In this document: one piece after another, positions 24,258-33,030 of the stretch | Numbering within the stretch: the stretch's first letter is position 1 | Layout: every line of letters starts with the position of its first letter | NCBI RefSeq assembly: GCF_014203555.1 | Contig: NZ_JACHJH010000006.1 | Coordinates: 124,001 to 188,000, forward strand | Direction: 5' to 3' | Length of the DNA: 64,000 nt | DNA from: Streptomyces olivoverticillatus | GTDB taxonomy: Bacteria > Actinomycetota > Actinomycetes > Streptomycetales > Streptomycetaceae | Position numbers and translations under genes: made by a program | Notes under the pieces: generated by a model | Seen by the model: only the letters and a program-made list of their open reading frames with translations | Databases searched by the model: none | What the model was told of the DNA's origin: nothing

Positions 24258-25769
24258 ATGACCGTACGGCGAGTAATGGGCATCGAGACGGAGTACGGGA
24301 TCTCCGTCCCCGGTCACCCGAACGCCAATGCCATGCTCACCTCGTCCCAGATCGTCAACGCCTACGCGGCCGCGATGCACCGGGCACGCCGTGCCCGCTG
24401 GGACTTCGAGGAGGAGAATCCGCTGCGGGACGCCCGCGGCTTCGACCTCGCCCGTGAGGCCGCGGACTCCAGCCAGCTCACGGACGAGGACATCGGCCTG
24501 GCCAACGTCATCCTCACCAATGGCGCCCGGCTGTACGTGGACCACGCCCACCCCGAATACAGCTCTCCGGAGATCACCAACCCGCGCGACGCCGTCCTCT
24601 GGGACAAGGCGGGGGAGCGCATCATGGCGGAGGCCGCCGAGCGCGCGGCCCAGCTGCCCGGTGCCCAGCCCATCCACCTCTACAAGAACAACACCGACAA
24701 CAAGGGCGCCTCCTACGGCACGCACGAGAACTACCTGATGAAGCGGGAGACCCCCTTCTCGGAGATCGTGCGCCACCTGACGCCCTTCTTCGTCTCCCGC
24801 CAGGTGGTCACCGGCGCGGGCCGGGTGGGCATTGGCCAGGACGGGCACGAGCACGGCTTCCAGATCAGCCAGCGGGCGGACTACTTCGAGGTCGAGGTCG
24901 GCCTGGAGACCACGCTCAAGCGGCCCATCATCAACACCCGCGACGAGCCGCACGCCGACGCCGAGAAGTACCGCCGGCTGCACGTGATCATCGGGGACGC
25001 CAACCTCTCGGAGATCTCCACCTACCTCAAGCTGGGCACCACCGCCCTGGTCCTGTCCATGATCGAGGACGGCTTCATCGCCTCGGACCTCGCCGTCGAG
25101 CAGCCCGTGCGCACCCTCCACCAGGTCAGCCACGACCCCACGCTGCGACGCCTGGTGACGCTGCGCAGCGGCCGTACGCTCACGGCCGTACAACTGCAGA
25201 TGGAGTACTACGAGCTGGCTCGCAAGTACGTCGAGGACCGCTTCGGGGCGGATGCCGACGAGCAGACCAAGGACGTCCTGGCCCGCTGGGAGGACGTGCT
25301 GGGGCGGCTGGAGCACGACCCGATGAGCCTGGCCGGCGAGCTGGACTGGGTGGCCAAGCGGGAGCTGCTGGAGGGCTACCGCCGCCGCGACGGCCTGGGC
25401 TGGGACGCCGCCCGGCTGCACCTGGTCGATCTGCAGTACGCGGACGTGCGTCCGGAAAAGGGCCTGTACAACCGGCTGGCCGCCCGAGGCCGGTTCAAGA
25501 GGCTGCTGGACGAGAGCGAGGTCGAGCGGGCCCGTACGGCCCCTCCGGAGGACACCCGGGCCTACTTCCGCGGCCGCTGCCTGGAGCAGTACGCGGACGA
25601 CGTGGCCGCGGCCTCCTGGGACTCGGTGATCTTCGACCTGCCGGGCCGTGACTCCCTGCAGCGGGTCCCCACCCTGGAGCCGCTGCGCGGCACCCGCAAT
25701 CACGTCAAGGAGCTCCTGGACCGCTGCCGCACGGCGGAGGACCTGGTGCGGGTGCTGTCCGGGGGCTGA
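24258..25769 (+). CDS. dop: Deamidase/depupylase of Pup
   Basis: Deamidates the C-terminal Gln of Pup to Glu and also removes Pup from substrates. The 503-residue carboxylate-amine ligase-fold protein begins with the ATP-site motif MGIETEYGIS (Glu10). It has the catalytic Asp95 in ARLYVDHAHPEYSSPE. An acidic Dop-loop insertion (about 45-80) distinguishes it from PafA, along with KNNTDNKGASYGTHENYL and RPIINTRDEPHADAEKYRRLHVI. ATG 24258 has AAGGAGG 5 bases upstream. It stands between arc and pup, with the terminator above separating it from arc. Confidence 0.97.
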   Translation: MTVRRVMGIETEYGISVPGHPNANAMLTSSQIVNAYAAAMHRARRARWDFEEENPLRDARGFDLAREAADSSQLTDEDIGLANVILTNGARLYVDHAHPEYSSPEITNPRDAVLWDKAGERIMAEAAERAAQLPGAQPIHLYKNNTDNKGASYGTHENYLMKRETPFSEIVRHLTPFFVSRQVVTGAGRVGIGQDGHEHGFQISQRADYFEVEVGLETTLKRPIINTRDEPHADAEKYRRLHVIIGDANLSEISTYLKLGTTALVLSMIEDGFIASDLAVEQPVRTLHQVSHDPTLRRLVTLRSGRTLTAVQLQMEYYELARKYVEDRFGADADEQTKDVLARWEDVLGRLEHDPMSLAGELDWVAKRELLEGYRRRDGLGWDAARLHLVDLQYADVRPEKGLYNRLAARGRFKRLLDESEVERARTAPPEDTRAYFRGRCLEQYADDVAAASWDSVIFDLPGRDSLQRVPTLEPLRGTRNHVKELLDRCRTAEDLVRVLSGG

Positions 25770-25858
25770 GGAGGGTCTGAGAAGCGGGGGATGCGGGAAT
25801 CATCACGGTGGTTCCGGGACGTTGTAGCAAGTGCGGGGCCGATCTCGGACCCTGCTTG

Positions 25859-25864
25859 TAGGGT
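25859..25864 (+). promoter_or_regulatory. Candidate -10 upstream of pup
   Basis: TAGGGT lies 49 bases before the pup ATG in the 144-bp dop-pup gap. No convincing -35 was seen. It would drive pup-prcB-prcA. Confidence 0.35.
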
Positions 25865-25913
25865 CTGAAGGTGTACGTCTGATCTTGAACGTCAAGCGAG
25901 CGGGGTGAGGGGT

Positions 25914-26132
25914 ATGGCGACCAAGGACACCGGCGGCGGGCAGCAGAAAACCACGCGTACCACGGAAGAGGTCGAGGAGCAGGCGCAGGACGCGCAGGTC
26001 TCCGATGACCTCAAGGAGCGGCAGGAGAAGCTGTCGGACGACGTGGACTCCGTGCTGGACGAAATCGATGATGTGCTCGAAGAGAACGCCGAGGACTTCG
26101 TGCGCTCGTTCGTCCAGAAGGGTGGCCAGTAG
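25914..26132 (+). CDS. pup: Prokaryotic ubiquitin-like protein Pup
   Basis: A 72-residue disordered modifier attached to lysines of proteins to mark them for the proteasome. The sequence begins MATKDTGGGQQK and ends FVQKGGQ. The terminal Gln must be deamidated by Dop before PafA can ligate it, as in other actinobacteria with the GGQ form. Residues about 25-60 form the helical segment that binds the Arc coiled coil (SDDVDSVLDEIDDVLEENAE). ATG 25914 matches the family start; the GTG 9 bases upstream is unnecessary. The prcB gene follows 108 bases later. Confidence 0.97.
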   Translation: MATKDTGGGQQKTTRTTEEVEEQAQDAQVSDDLKERQEKLSDDVDSVLDEIDDVLEENAEDFVRSFVQKGGQ

Positions 26133-26240
26133 CGCGTGTCCTCCGGCCCGCGCCCCAAGGAGGGGTGCGGGACCGGCGTCCGCGCCATCGGCGGTATCGT
26201 CCGTTCAGCATTTCAAGATCGAACTCGTGGAAGGAAACGC

Positions 26241-27083
26241 GTGGAAGCCAACCCTCGTAGCATCGGGCGTCTACCGGCTGCCTTCCTGACGCCTGGCTCG
26301 TCGTCCTTCATGGACTTCCTCGCCGAGCACCAGCCGGCGATGCTGCCGCGCAACCGGCAGCTGCCGGCACAGGGCGTCATCGAGGCCCCGCACGGTACGA
26401 CGATCGTCGCGGCGTCGTTCCCCGGCGGAGTGGTGCTCGCCGGTGACCGGCGGGCCACCATGGGCAACATCATCGCCCAGCGCGACATCGAGAAGGTCTT
26501 CCCGGCCGACGAGTACTCGGCGGTGGGCATCGCCGGCACGGCCGGGCTGGCCGTGGAGATGGTCAAGCTCTTCCAGCTGGAGCTGGAGCACTTCGAGAAG
26601 GTCGAGGGCGTCCAGCTCTCCCTGGAGGGCAAGGCCAACCGGCTCTCCACGATGATCCGCAGCAACCTCGGCATGGCCATGCAGGGCCTGGCCGTGGTCC
26701 CGCTCTTCGCGGGCTGGGACGTCGACCGGCAGAAGGGCCGCATCTTCTCCTACGACGTGACCGGCGGGCGCTCCGAGGAGCACGGCTTCGCGGCCACGGG
26801 ATCCGGTTCGCTGTTCGCCCGCGGTGCGCTCAAGAAGCTCTTCCGTGACGACCTGACGGAGAGCCAGGCCACCACCCTCGTCATCCAGGCGCTCTACGAC
26901 GCCGCCGACGACGACTCGGCGACCGGCGGCCCGGACCTCGCGCGCCGCATCTATCCCATCGTCACCGTCATCACCGACGAGGGCTTCCGCAAGCTCACCG
27001 AGGCCCAGCTCTCCGAGGTCGTCCGGGCGATCCACGAGCGGCGGCTCGAGGAGCCGGACGGCCCGCGGGCCGCGCTCCTGTGA
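26241..27083 (+). CDS. prcB: Proteasome beta subunit, catalytic
   Basis: A 280-residue Ntn hydrolase that forms the inner rings of the 20S proteasome. A propeptide of 52 residues ends at APHG, so self-cleavage exposes Thr53 (TTIVAASFPGG), the nucleophile. AGDRRATMGN near 72 carries the conserved Asp, and Lys in RDIEKVFPADEYSAVGIAGTAG completes the site. The GTG at 26241 is chosen because GGAAGGAAA precedes it and because family members start at EANxRSxGRLPAAFLTPG; the frame stays open upstream to 26136. The prcA gene starts 34 bases later, giving an operon pup-prcB-prcA. Confidence 0.97.
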   Translation: MEANPRSIGRLPAAFLTPGSSSFMDFLAEHQPAMLPRNRQLPAQGVIEAPHGTTIVAASFPGGVVLAGDRRATMGNIIAQRDIEKVFPADEYSAVGIAGTAGLAVEMVKLFQLELEHFEKVEGVQLSLEGKANRLSTMIRSNLGMAMQGLAVVPLFAGWDVDRQKGRIFSYDVTGGRSEEHGFAATGSGSLFARGALKKLFRDDLTESQATTLVIQALYDAADDDSATGGPDLARRIYPIVTVITDEGFRKLTEAQLSEVVRAIHERRLEEPDGPRAALL

Positions 27084-27117
27084 TGTCCTCGTCACCCACA
27101 GAAAGGGACGGATAGCG

Positions 27118-27879
27118 GTGTCGACGCCGTTTTATGTCTCACCTCAGCAGGCCATGGCCGACCGCGCCGAGTACGCCCGCAAGGGCATCGCGCGCGGCCG
27201 CAGCGTCGTGGTCCTCCAGTACAACGATGGCGTTGTCTTCGTCGCCGAGAACCCGTCCCGCGCCCTGCACAAGGTCAGCGAGATCTACGACCGGATCGCC
27301 TTCGCGGCGGTGGGCAAGTACAACGAGTTCGAGAACCTGCGCATCGGCGGCGTGCGCTACGCCGACCTGCGCGGCTACACCTACGACCGCGAGGACGTCA
27401 CCGCCCGCGGCCTTGCCAATGTCTATGCGCAGACCCTCGGCACCATCTTCTCCAGCGCGGGGGAGAAGCCGTACGAAGTTGAGCTGATCGTCGCCGAGGT
27501 CGGAGCCGGCCCCGAGGACGACCAGATCTACCGGCTGCCGCACGACGGCTCGATCGTCGACGAGCACGGCTCGGTGGCGGTGGGCGGCAACGCCGACCAG
27601 ATCAGCAGCTATCTCGACCAGCGGCACCGGGACGGGATGACGCTGTCCGAGGCGCTCAAGCTCGCGGTCGAGTCCCTGACCCGCGACACCAACGGCGGCG
27701 AGCGCACGCTCACTGCCGAGCAGCTGGAGGTCGCGGTCCTGGACCGCACACGTCCGCAGCAGCGCAAGTTCAAGCGGATCCTGGGGCGGCAGCTCTCCCG
27801 CCTGCTGGAGGGCGACGGGGGCAGCGGCGCCGCGAAGGGGGCCCCGGAGGAAGCCGGAAACCCGGCCGACGACGACTAG
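27118..27879 (+). CDS. prcA: Proteasome alpha subunit
   Basis: A 253-residue protein that forms the outer gating rings of the 20S proteasome. The start STPFYVSPQQAMADRAEYAR is the gating N-terminus, followed by the Ntn fold without a propeptide (GRSVVVLQYNDGVVFVAEN, then FAAVGKYNEFENLRIGGVRYAD). The C-terminal 25 residues are acidic and low complexity, as in other Streptomyces PrcA. The GTG start has AAAGGGA about 11 bases upstream. It is the last gene of the pup-prcBA unit and converges on the LacI gene 45 bp away. Confidence 0.97.
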   Translation: MSTPFYVSPQQAMADRAEYARKGIARGRSVVVLQYNDGVVFVAENPSRALHKVSEIYDRIAFAAVGKYNEFENLRIGGVRYADLRGYTYDREDVTARGLANVYAQTLGTIFSSAGEKPYEVELIVAEVGAGPEDDQIYRLPHDGSIVDEHGSVAVGGNADQISSYLDQRHRDGMTLSEALKLAVESLTRDTNGGERTLTAEQLEVAVLDRTRPQQRKFKRILGRQLSRLLEGDGGSGAAKGAPEEAGNPADDD

Positions 27880-27924
27880 GCCGTCTCCCCTTCTTTATTT
27901 GTTTTCCGCTGTCGCGTGTCTTGC

Positions 27925-29031
27925 TCAGACGCCGGGCGGGCCGGACACGGCCCGTCCGGCGTCTGCCGTCGAGGCGCGTACCACCAGCTCCACCGGCAGG
28001 GCCCGGGTGGCGACGGGCCCGCCGTCCAGGACGGCGATCAGGGCGCGCATGCCCGCCTCGCCCACGGCCTCCGCCGGCAGCCGGACCGTGGTCAGCTCCG
28101 GCTCCAGCGCGGTGGCCAGCGGCAGATCGTCGAAGCCGGTCACGGAGACGTCGTCCGGCACCCGCAGCCCCAGCCGCCGCGCGGCCTTGCAGGCGCCCGC
28201 CGCCAGCACGTCGCTGTCGCAGATCAGCGCCGTCGGGCGGGGGCCGGGCCCGGTGAGGGCCCGCTCGGCCGCCTGCCGCCCGGCATCCACATCGAGCCCG
28301 GCGGGCTCGGTGCGCAGCGTCGCGCCGGCGGCCCCGCGCAGGGCGTCGGCCAGGGCCCGGGCCCGCACCCGGAAGGTCCACGAGTCGATGTCGGCCGCGA
28401 TGTGCGCCAGGTGCCGGTGGCCCAGCGCGAGCAGATGGTCCGTCACCTGCCGTATGCCGTCGGCGATGTCGAGGTTGACGGTCGCGGCAGCCTCCGGCCG
28501 CTCGGGGTCGCTGTCGAGCATCACCAGCGGCAGCCCGCCCTCGCGGATGTCCGCCAGCGCCTCGGCCGCCATGGAGGAGGCGATGACCCCGTCGAGCGTC
28601 GCCCGCGCGGAGGCGAAGGGGTCGCGGGCGGGCCCGGTGCCCTCGGGGGAGGGATAGAGCACCACGCCCACGCCGTGCTCGGCGGCGGCCCGGGCCGCGC
28701 CCGTGTAGACGCGGGCGAAGAATTCGTTGGTCAGCGCGGGCACCACCAGCAGCGCCGTGCGGGTGCGGCCCAGGCGCAGGTTCCGGGCGGCGAGGTTGGG
28801 CCGGTAGCCCAGGTCCCGGGCGGCCGAGCGGACGGCCTCGGCGGTGCGCTCGGAGACCCGGCCGCGCCACTTCCCGCCCATCACCAGGGAGACGGTCGCC
28901 TGCGAGACCCCGGCCGCGTGCGCCACGTCCCGGCTGGTCACACGGGCCGCGGCGGCGCCCCGCTCCCGCACGGCGGTCCGCCGTGCGCCCGGTCCGTCGC
29001 CGCGCCCGCCCCCACGCCCGACTTCCGCCAC
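27925..29031 (-). CDS. LacI-family transcriptional regulator
   Basis: A 368-residue regulator with a Gly/Ala/Arg-rich N-terminal extension of about 30 residues. A LacI HTH (VTSRDVAHAAGVSQATVS, about 31-48) with hinge GYRPNLAARNLR follows, then a periplasmic-binding-like effector domain (LLVVPALTNEFFARV, DSDPERPEA, TALICDSDVLAAGACKAARRLG, SVTGFDDLPLA). It probably senses a sugar or small metabolite. GTG 29031 has GAGAGGGG upstream. It is divergent from the MFS gene, with a perfect 27-bp palindrome between them. Together they interrupt the proteasome locus between prcA and pafA. Confidence 0.9.
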   Translation of the reverse strand: MAEVGRGGGRGDGPGARRTAVRERGAAAARVTSRDVAHAAGVSQATVSLVMGGKWRGRVSERTAEAVRSAARDLGYRPNLAARNLRLGRTRTALLVVPALTNEFFARVYTGAARAAAEHGVGVVLYPSPEGTGPARDPFASARATLDGVIASSMAAEALADIREGGLPLVMLDSDPERPEAAATVNLDIADGIRQVTDHLLALGHRHLAHIAADIDSWTFRVRARALADALRGAAGATLRTEPAGLDVDAGRQAAERALTGPGPRPTALICDSDVLAAGACKAARRLGLRVPDDVSVTGFDDLPLATALEPELTTVRLPAEAVGEAGMRALIAVLDGGPVATRALPVELVVRASTADAGRAVSGPPGV

Positions 29032-29088
29032 GCTGCGACGCCCCTCTCACTGCTGCCCCACGGCTGGACCCGCAGGCTGCGGCCATGG

Positions 29089-29115
29089 TACGTATAACTG
29101 GATTAGTTATACGTA
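29089..29115. promoter_or_regulatory. Perfect 11-bp-arm palindrome in the LacI/MFS divergent region
   Basis: TACGTATAACT (29089-29099), five bases, AGTTATACGTA (29105-29115). Both arms match exactly and are strikingly A/T-rich for this genome. It lies 57 bp from the LacI start and 63 bp from the MFS start, so it is well placed to control both. Confidence 0.7.
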
Positions 29116-29178
29116 AAACCGGGACTCCTTGGCCAGATGGCCGAAAGATCGAAGGTCCCGGGCTCAGGAAGGCGGACA

Positions 29179-30450
29179 ATGGCAGGGGCGGCAGCGGGCG
29201 GCTACGGCAAGATGCTCAGAACGCAGCACGCGGCGCGACTGCTCATGGGCACGCTGGTGGGCCGGCTGCCGAATGCGACCGCCGCCCTGGCGATCGTGCT
29301 CTTCGTCCGCGCCGAAGGCGGCAGCTACACCCTCGCCGGAGCGCTCTCGGCCGTCTACGGCGTGGCCAACGCCGTCGGCCAGCCCCTGCTCGGCCGGGCC
29401 GTCGACCTCCACGGCCAGCCCAAGGTGATGCTGCCCTCGGCCGTGCTGGCCGCGCTCGGCATGACGCTGTTCACCGTCGTCGGCCTGCACCCGCTGCCGC
29501 TCTCCTACCTCGCGATGATCGTCGCCGGTGTCTTCACGCCGCCGCTGGAGGGCGGGCTGCGGGCCCTGTGGCCGTCCGTCCTCAAGAGCGAGGACGACCT
29601 CCACGCCGCCTACTCCCTCGACGCGATCGCCCAGGAGCTGATCTACGTCGTCGGTCCGCTGATCGTCACGCGGCTGGTCGCCTACTGGTCGGAGGCGGGC
29701 GCGCTGTTCGTCCTCAACGTCCTGGGCGTGCTCGGCGCCCTGGCGGTCGTCACCTCGCCGCCCTCGCGCCAGTGGCGCAGCGCCGCCCGCGAGGCCCACT
29801 GGCTGGGGGCGCTGCGCTCGCGCGGGCTGCTGGTGCTGCTCGGCGCGTTCTTCTTCATCGGCTCGGCCCTCGGCTCGATAGCCGTGGCGGCGGTCGCCTA
29901 CGGCGACGGGCACGGCGGCGGCAACGTCGCCAGCTACCTGCTCTCGGCGCTGGGCGTCGGCGCCCTCATCGGCGGTTCCGTCTACGGCGCCCGGCAGTGG
30001 TCCGGCACGCCGGAGCAGCGGCTGCGGCTGCTGGTCGCCGGGCTGGCCCTGGGCTACGTGCCGCTGGTGCTCGTACCGGGCCCGGTGGCGATGACGATCC
30101 TGGCCACCGTTGCCGGTGTGTTCCTGGCCCCGTCGCTGGCCTGTGCGTTCGTCGTGGTCGACCGGCACGCGCCGCGCGGCACCGTCACCGAGGCGTTCTC
30201 GTGGCTGGTGACGTCCTTCGGCGTGGGCGCGGCCATCGGCACGGCCTTCGTCGGGCCCGCCGTCCAATACGGCGGTGCCAGGGCCGGGTTCTGGGTCGCG
30301 GTGGGCGGTGGGGCGGCCGCCCTGCTGGTGCTCGTGGGGGCGCGGCGCCACATGGCGCATCCCGAGGCGCACTCCGAGGTCGTGGCCCGGTCGGAAAATG
30401 ATCGGAACGGTGCTGTCGAACCCGGTTTCACGGCAGGGCATCAGGCGTAG
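29179..30450 (+). CDS. Major facilitator superfamily transporter
   Basis: A 423-residue membrane protein with about 12 hydrophobic segments and a central basic loop (PPSRQWRSAAREAHW near residue 205). LLMGTLVGRLPNATAALAIVLF and GQPLLGRAVDLHGQPKVML are typical of the MFS_1 drug/metabolite efflux group. The substrate is unknown. ATG 29179 has AGGAAGG 7 bases upstream; the in-frame ATG at 29137 has no ribosome site. It is divergent from the LacI-type regulator across the palindrome and ends 9 bases before pafA, whose own promoter lies inside the MFS 3' end. Confidence 0.9.
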   Translation: MAGAAAGGYGKMLRTQHAARLLMGTLVGRLPNATAALAIVLFVRAEGGSYTLAGALSAVYGVANAVGQPLLGRAVDLHGQPKVMLPSAVLAALGMTLFTVVGLHPLPLSYLAMIVAGVFTPPLEGGLRALWPSVLKSEDDLHAAYSLDAIAQELIYVVGPLIVTRLVAYWSEAGALFVLNVLGVLGALAVVTSPPSRQWRSAAREAHWLGALRSRGLLVLLGAFFFIGSALGSIAVAAVAYGDGHGGGNVASYLLSALGVGALIGGSVYGARQWSGTPEQRLRLLVAGLALGYVPLVLVPGPVAMTILATVAGVFLAPSLACAFVVVDRHAPRGTVTEAFSWLVTSFGVGAAIGTAFVGPAVQYGGARAGFWVAVGGGAAALLVLVGARRHMAHPEAHSEVVARSENDRNGAVEPGFTAGHQA

Positions 30451-30453
30451 TGT
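30424..30453 (+). promoter_or_regulatory. Candidate leaderless pafA promoter
   Basis: GGTTTCA (30424-30430), 17 bases, TAGTGT (30448-30453), then 6 bases to the pafA ATG. The -35 heptamer and spacing are identical to the candidate arc promoter. The element lies inside the last codons of the MFS gene. Confidence 0.5.
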
Positions 30454-30459
30454 TCAGGC

Positions 30460-31821
30460 ATGGACCGCCGCATTTTCGGGCTGGAGAACGAGTACGGCGT
30501 CACGTGCACGTTCAGGGGACAGCGCCGACTGTCGCCTGACGAAGTGGCGCGCTACCTCTTCCGCCGTGTCGTTTCCTGGGGCCGCAGCAGCAATGTCTTC
30601 CTGCGCAACGGCGCCCGCCTCTACCTCGATGTCGGCTCGCACCCGGAATACGCAACTCCGGAGTGCGACAGCGTGACCGAGCTGGTCACCCACGACAAGG
30701 CGGGCGAGCGCATTCTCGAAGGCCTGCTCGTCGATGCCGAACGCCGCCTGCACGAGGAGGGGATCGCGGGCGACGTCTACCTCTTCAAGAACAACACCGA
30801 TTCGGCGGGCAACTCCTACGGCTGCCACGAGAACTACCTCGTGGCGCGGCACGGGGAGTTCTCCCGGCTCGCGGACATCCTCATCCCGTTCCTGGTCACC
30901 CGGCAGCTGCTCTGCGGGGCCGGCAAGGTGCTGCAGACGCCGCGCGGCGCGGTCTACTGCGTCAGCCAGCGCGCCGAGCACATCTGGGAGGGCGTCAGCT
31001 CCGCCACCACCCGCTCGCGCCCGATCATCAACACCCGTGACGAGCCGCACGCCGACGCCGAGCGCTACCGCAGGCTGCATGTGATCGTCGGCGACTCCAA
31101 CATGTCCGAGACGACCATGCTGCTCAAGGTCGGCGCCACCGACCTCGTCCTGCGTATGATCGAGGCGGGCACCGTGATGCGCGACCTGACCCTGGAGAAT
31201 CCGATCCGGGCCATCCGCGAGGTCAGCCACGACATCACCGGCAGACGCAAGGTGCGCCTGGCCAGCGGCCGCGAGGCCTCGGCCCTCGAGGTCCAGCAGG
31301 AGTACTACGAGAAGGCCGTGGACTTCTGCGAGCGCCGCGGCATTCGTACGGGCACGGTCGAGCGGGTCCTGGAGCTGTGGGGCCGCTCCCTGGAGGCCAT
31401 CCGCGACGAGAATCTGGACCTGATCTCCACCGAGATCGACTGGGTGATGAAGTACCAGCTCATCGAGCGGTACCGGGCCAAGAACAACATCACCATGTCG
31501 CATCCGCGAGTGGCCCAGATAGACCTCGCCTATCACGACATCCACCGCCGCCGGGGCCTTTACTACCTGCTGGAGAAGCGGGGGCAGGCGGCCCGGGTGT
31601 GCAACGACCTCAAAATCTTCGAGGGAAAATCGGTTCCCCCGCAGACCACCCGGGCCCGGCTGCGCGGCGATTTCATCCGCCGTGCCCAGGAACAGCGCCG
31701 GGATTTCACCGTCGACTGGGTGCACCTCAAGCTCAACGACCAGGCGCAGCGGACGGTGTTGTGCAAAGACCCCTTCCGGTCCGTCGACGACCGGGTGGAG
31801 AAGCTCATCGCCGGAATGTGA
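30460..31821 (+). CDS. pafA: Pup-protein ligase
   Basis: Joins the C-terminal Glu of deamidated Pup to substrate lysines using ATP. The 453-residue carboxylate-amine ligase-fold protein begins FGLENEYGVT (Glu9). It has the catalytic Asp57 in ARLYLDVGSHPEYATPEC, and shares KNNTDSAGNSYGCHENYL and RPIINTRDEPHADAERYRRLHVI with Dop. It lacks the Dop-loop. The ATG at 30460 has no ribosome site but lies 6 bases after a -10 hexamer, suggesting a leaderless mRNA independent of the upstream MFS gene. Confidence 0.97.
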   Translation: MDRRIFGLENEYGVTCTFRGQRRLSPDEVARYLFRRVVSWGRSSNVFLRNGARLYLDVGSHPEYATPECDSVTELVTHDKAGERILEGLLVDAERRLHEEGIAGDVYLFKNNTDSAGNSYGCHENYLVARHGEFSRLADILIPFLVTRQLLCGAGKVLQTPRGAVYCVSQRAEHIWEGVSSATTRSRPIINTRDEPHADAERYRRLHVIVGDSNMSETTMLLKVGATDLVLRMIEAGTVMRDLTLENPIRAIREVSHDITGRRKVRLASGREASALEVQQEYYEKAVDFCERRGIRTGTVERVLELWGRSLEAIRDENLDLISTEIDWVMKYQLIERYRAKNNITMSHPRVAQIDLAYHDIHRRRGLYYLLEKRGQAARVCNDLKIFEGKSVPPQTTRARLRGDFIRRAQEQRRDFTVDWVHLKLNDQAQRTVLCKDPFRSVDDRVEKLIAGM

Positions 31822-31855
31822 GCGCCAGAAGGCCGGCCGGAGGCCGCCCACGGCG

Positions 31856-31892
31856 GGTTGTGCCCCGGGTTCCGCGGACCCGGGGCACAACC
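31856..31892 (+). terminator. Hairpin after pafA
   Basis: GGTTGTGCCCCGGGT (31856-31870) and ACCCGGGGCACAACC (31878-31892) form a perfect 15-bp stem with a 7-base loop, 34 bases after the pafA stop. A related hairpin follows helY. Confidence 0.7.
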
Positions 31893-31905
31893 GTGTCGGA
31901 CGGGG

Positions 31906-31933
31906 TTGATCGGCGGGAAACAGCCCGTAGAGT
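31906..31933 (+). promoter_or_regulatory. Promoter of the FKBP lipoprotein gene
   Basis: TTGATC (31906-31911), 16 bases, TAGAGT (31928-31933): the most canonical vegetative-type promoter in this part of the window. The ATG is 43 bases downstream. Confidence 0.55.
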
Positions 31934-31976
31934 GACGCACACTGCCCAGCGACCCCTATAGCCCGAGTTGGACTCC

Positions 31977-32957
31977 ATGAACCACACGAAGAACGCGCGT
32001 CGCCTTGCCGCGGCGTTGGCCGTGCCCGTCCTGCTGCTGACCGCCGCGGCGTGCGGTTCCGACAAGGGCGGCGGCTCGTCCGACGCCAAGGTCAAGGTGA
32101 CGGGGTCCTTCGGTCAGAAGCCCGAGATCTCGGCCCCGAAGGACGCCAAGCCCGCGGACAAGCTCGTCGTCAAGACCCTGACCGAGGGCAAGGGCGAGAA
32201 GGCGGAGAAGGGCTCCTTCGTCCGGCTGGACTTCGCCGGACAGACGATGAAGGACAACAAGCCGCTGGGCGGCACCTGGGAGACCCAGGACCAGCCGGCC
32301 AAGGGCCCCCGCCGCCAGATGGTGCAGCAGCTCGGCCAGCCCAGCCAGGAGATGCCGGCCAAGGTGCTGGACGCGGTCGTCGGCCAGAAGGCGGGCAGCC
32401 GGATCGAGGTCGAGGGCACCGCCAAGGCGCTGATCGGCGACCAGCTCAACCCGCAGGCGGGCGTGAAGCCGGAGGACGGCCTGATCTGGGTGATCGACGT
32501 GGTGGGCGCCCAGAAGGTCGACTCCAAGGCCGAGGTCAAGGGCGACATGGCCAAGCCGGAGTCGGGGATGCCCGAGGTGAAGATCAATTCCCAGAAGGCC
32601 GCCGACATCACCATCCCCAAGGACGAGAAGGCGCCGTCCGACCTCAAGGAGCAGGTGCTCATCAAGGGCAGCGGCGCCGAGGTCAAGGCCGGTGACGGCC
32701 TGATCGCGCAGTACACCGGCGTCAAGTGGGAGGACGGCCAGAAGTTCGACTCCTCCTGGGACCACTCCGGGGCGACCGCCTTCCAGATCGGCACCGGCTC
32801 GGTCGTCAAGGGCTGGGACCAGGGTCTGGTCGGCAAGCACGTGGGCGACCGGGTGCTGCTGGTGATCCCGCCCAAGCTGGGCTACGAGGGCCAGGCGCAG
32901 AGCGGCCTGGACAAGAACACCCTGGTCTTCGTCGTCGACATCGTCGGCAAGGCCTGA
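31977..32957 (+). CDS. FKBP-type peptidyl-prolyl isomerase lipoprotein, two FKBP-like domains
   Basis: A 326-residue exported lipoprotein (lipobox LLTAAAC near residue 26) that should assist folding of secreted proteins at the outer face of the membrane. The C-terminal FKBP domain (about 235-326) is well conserved: VKAGDGLIAQYTGVKWEDGQKFDSS, GSVVKGWDQGLVGKHVGDRVLLVIP. The N-terminal one (about 60-180) is degenerate, with TLTEGKGEKAEKGSFVRLDFAG and VVGQKAGSRIEVEG but without the usual aromatic pocket. ATG 31977 lacks a clear ribosome site. The cytoplasmic FKBP follows 73 bp later. Confidence 0.9.
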   Translation: MNHTKNARRLAAALAVPVLLLTAAACGSDKGGGSSDAKVKVTGSFGQKPEISAPKDAKPADKLVVKTLTEGKGEKAEKGSFVRLDFAGQTMKDNKPLGGTWETQDQPAKGPRRQMVQQLGQPSQEMPAKVLDAVVGQKAGSRIEVEGTAKALIGDQLNPQAGVKPEDGLIWVIDVVGAQKVDSKAEVKGDMAKPESGMPEVKINSQKAADITIPKDEKAPSDLKEQVLIKGSGAEVKAGDGLIAQYTGVKWEDGQKFDSSWDHSGATAFQIGTGSVVKGWDQGLVGKHVGDRVLLVIPPKLGYEGQAQSGLDKNTLVFVVDIVGKA

Positions 32958-33030
32958 TCCCCCGGGCGTCCGCCGAGGCGGGTCTGCCAGAATTGCACGG
33001 TTGTCTGTATTCGTTCCTAGGAGCAGTTTC

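Noticed and set aside
29089..29115. DasR- or GylR-type identity for the LacI/MFS palindrome
   Set aside because: The arms do not resemble the DasR consensus or the GylR-like sites here; left as an unassigned operator.
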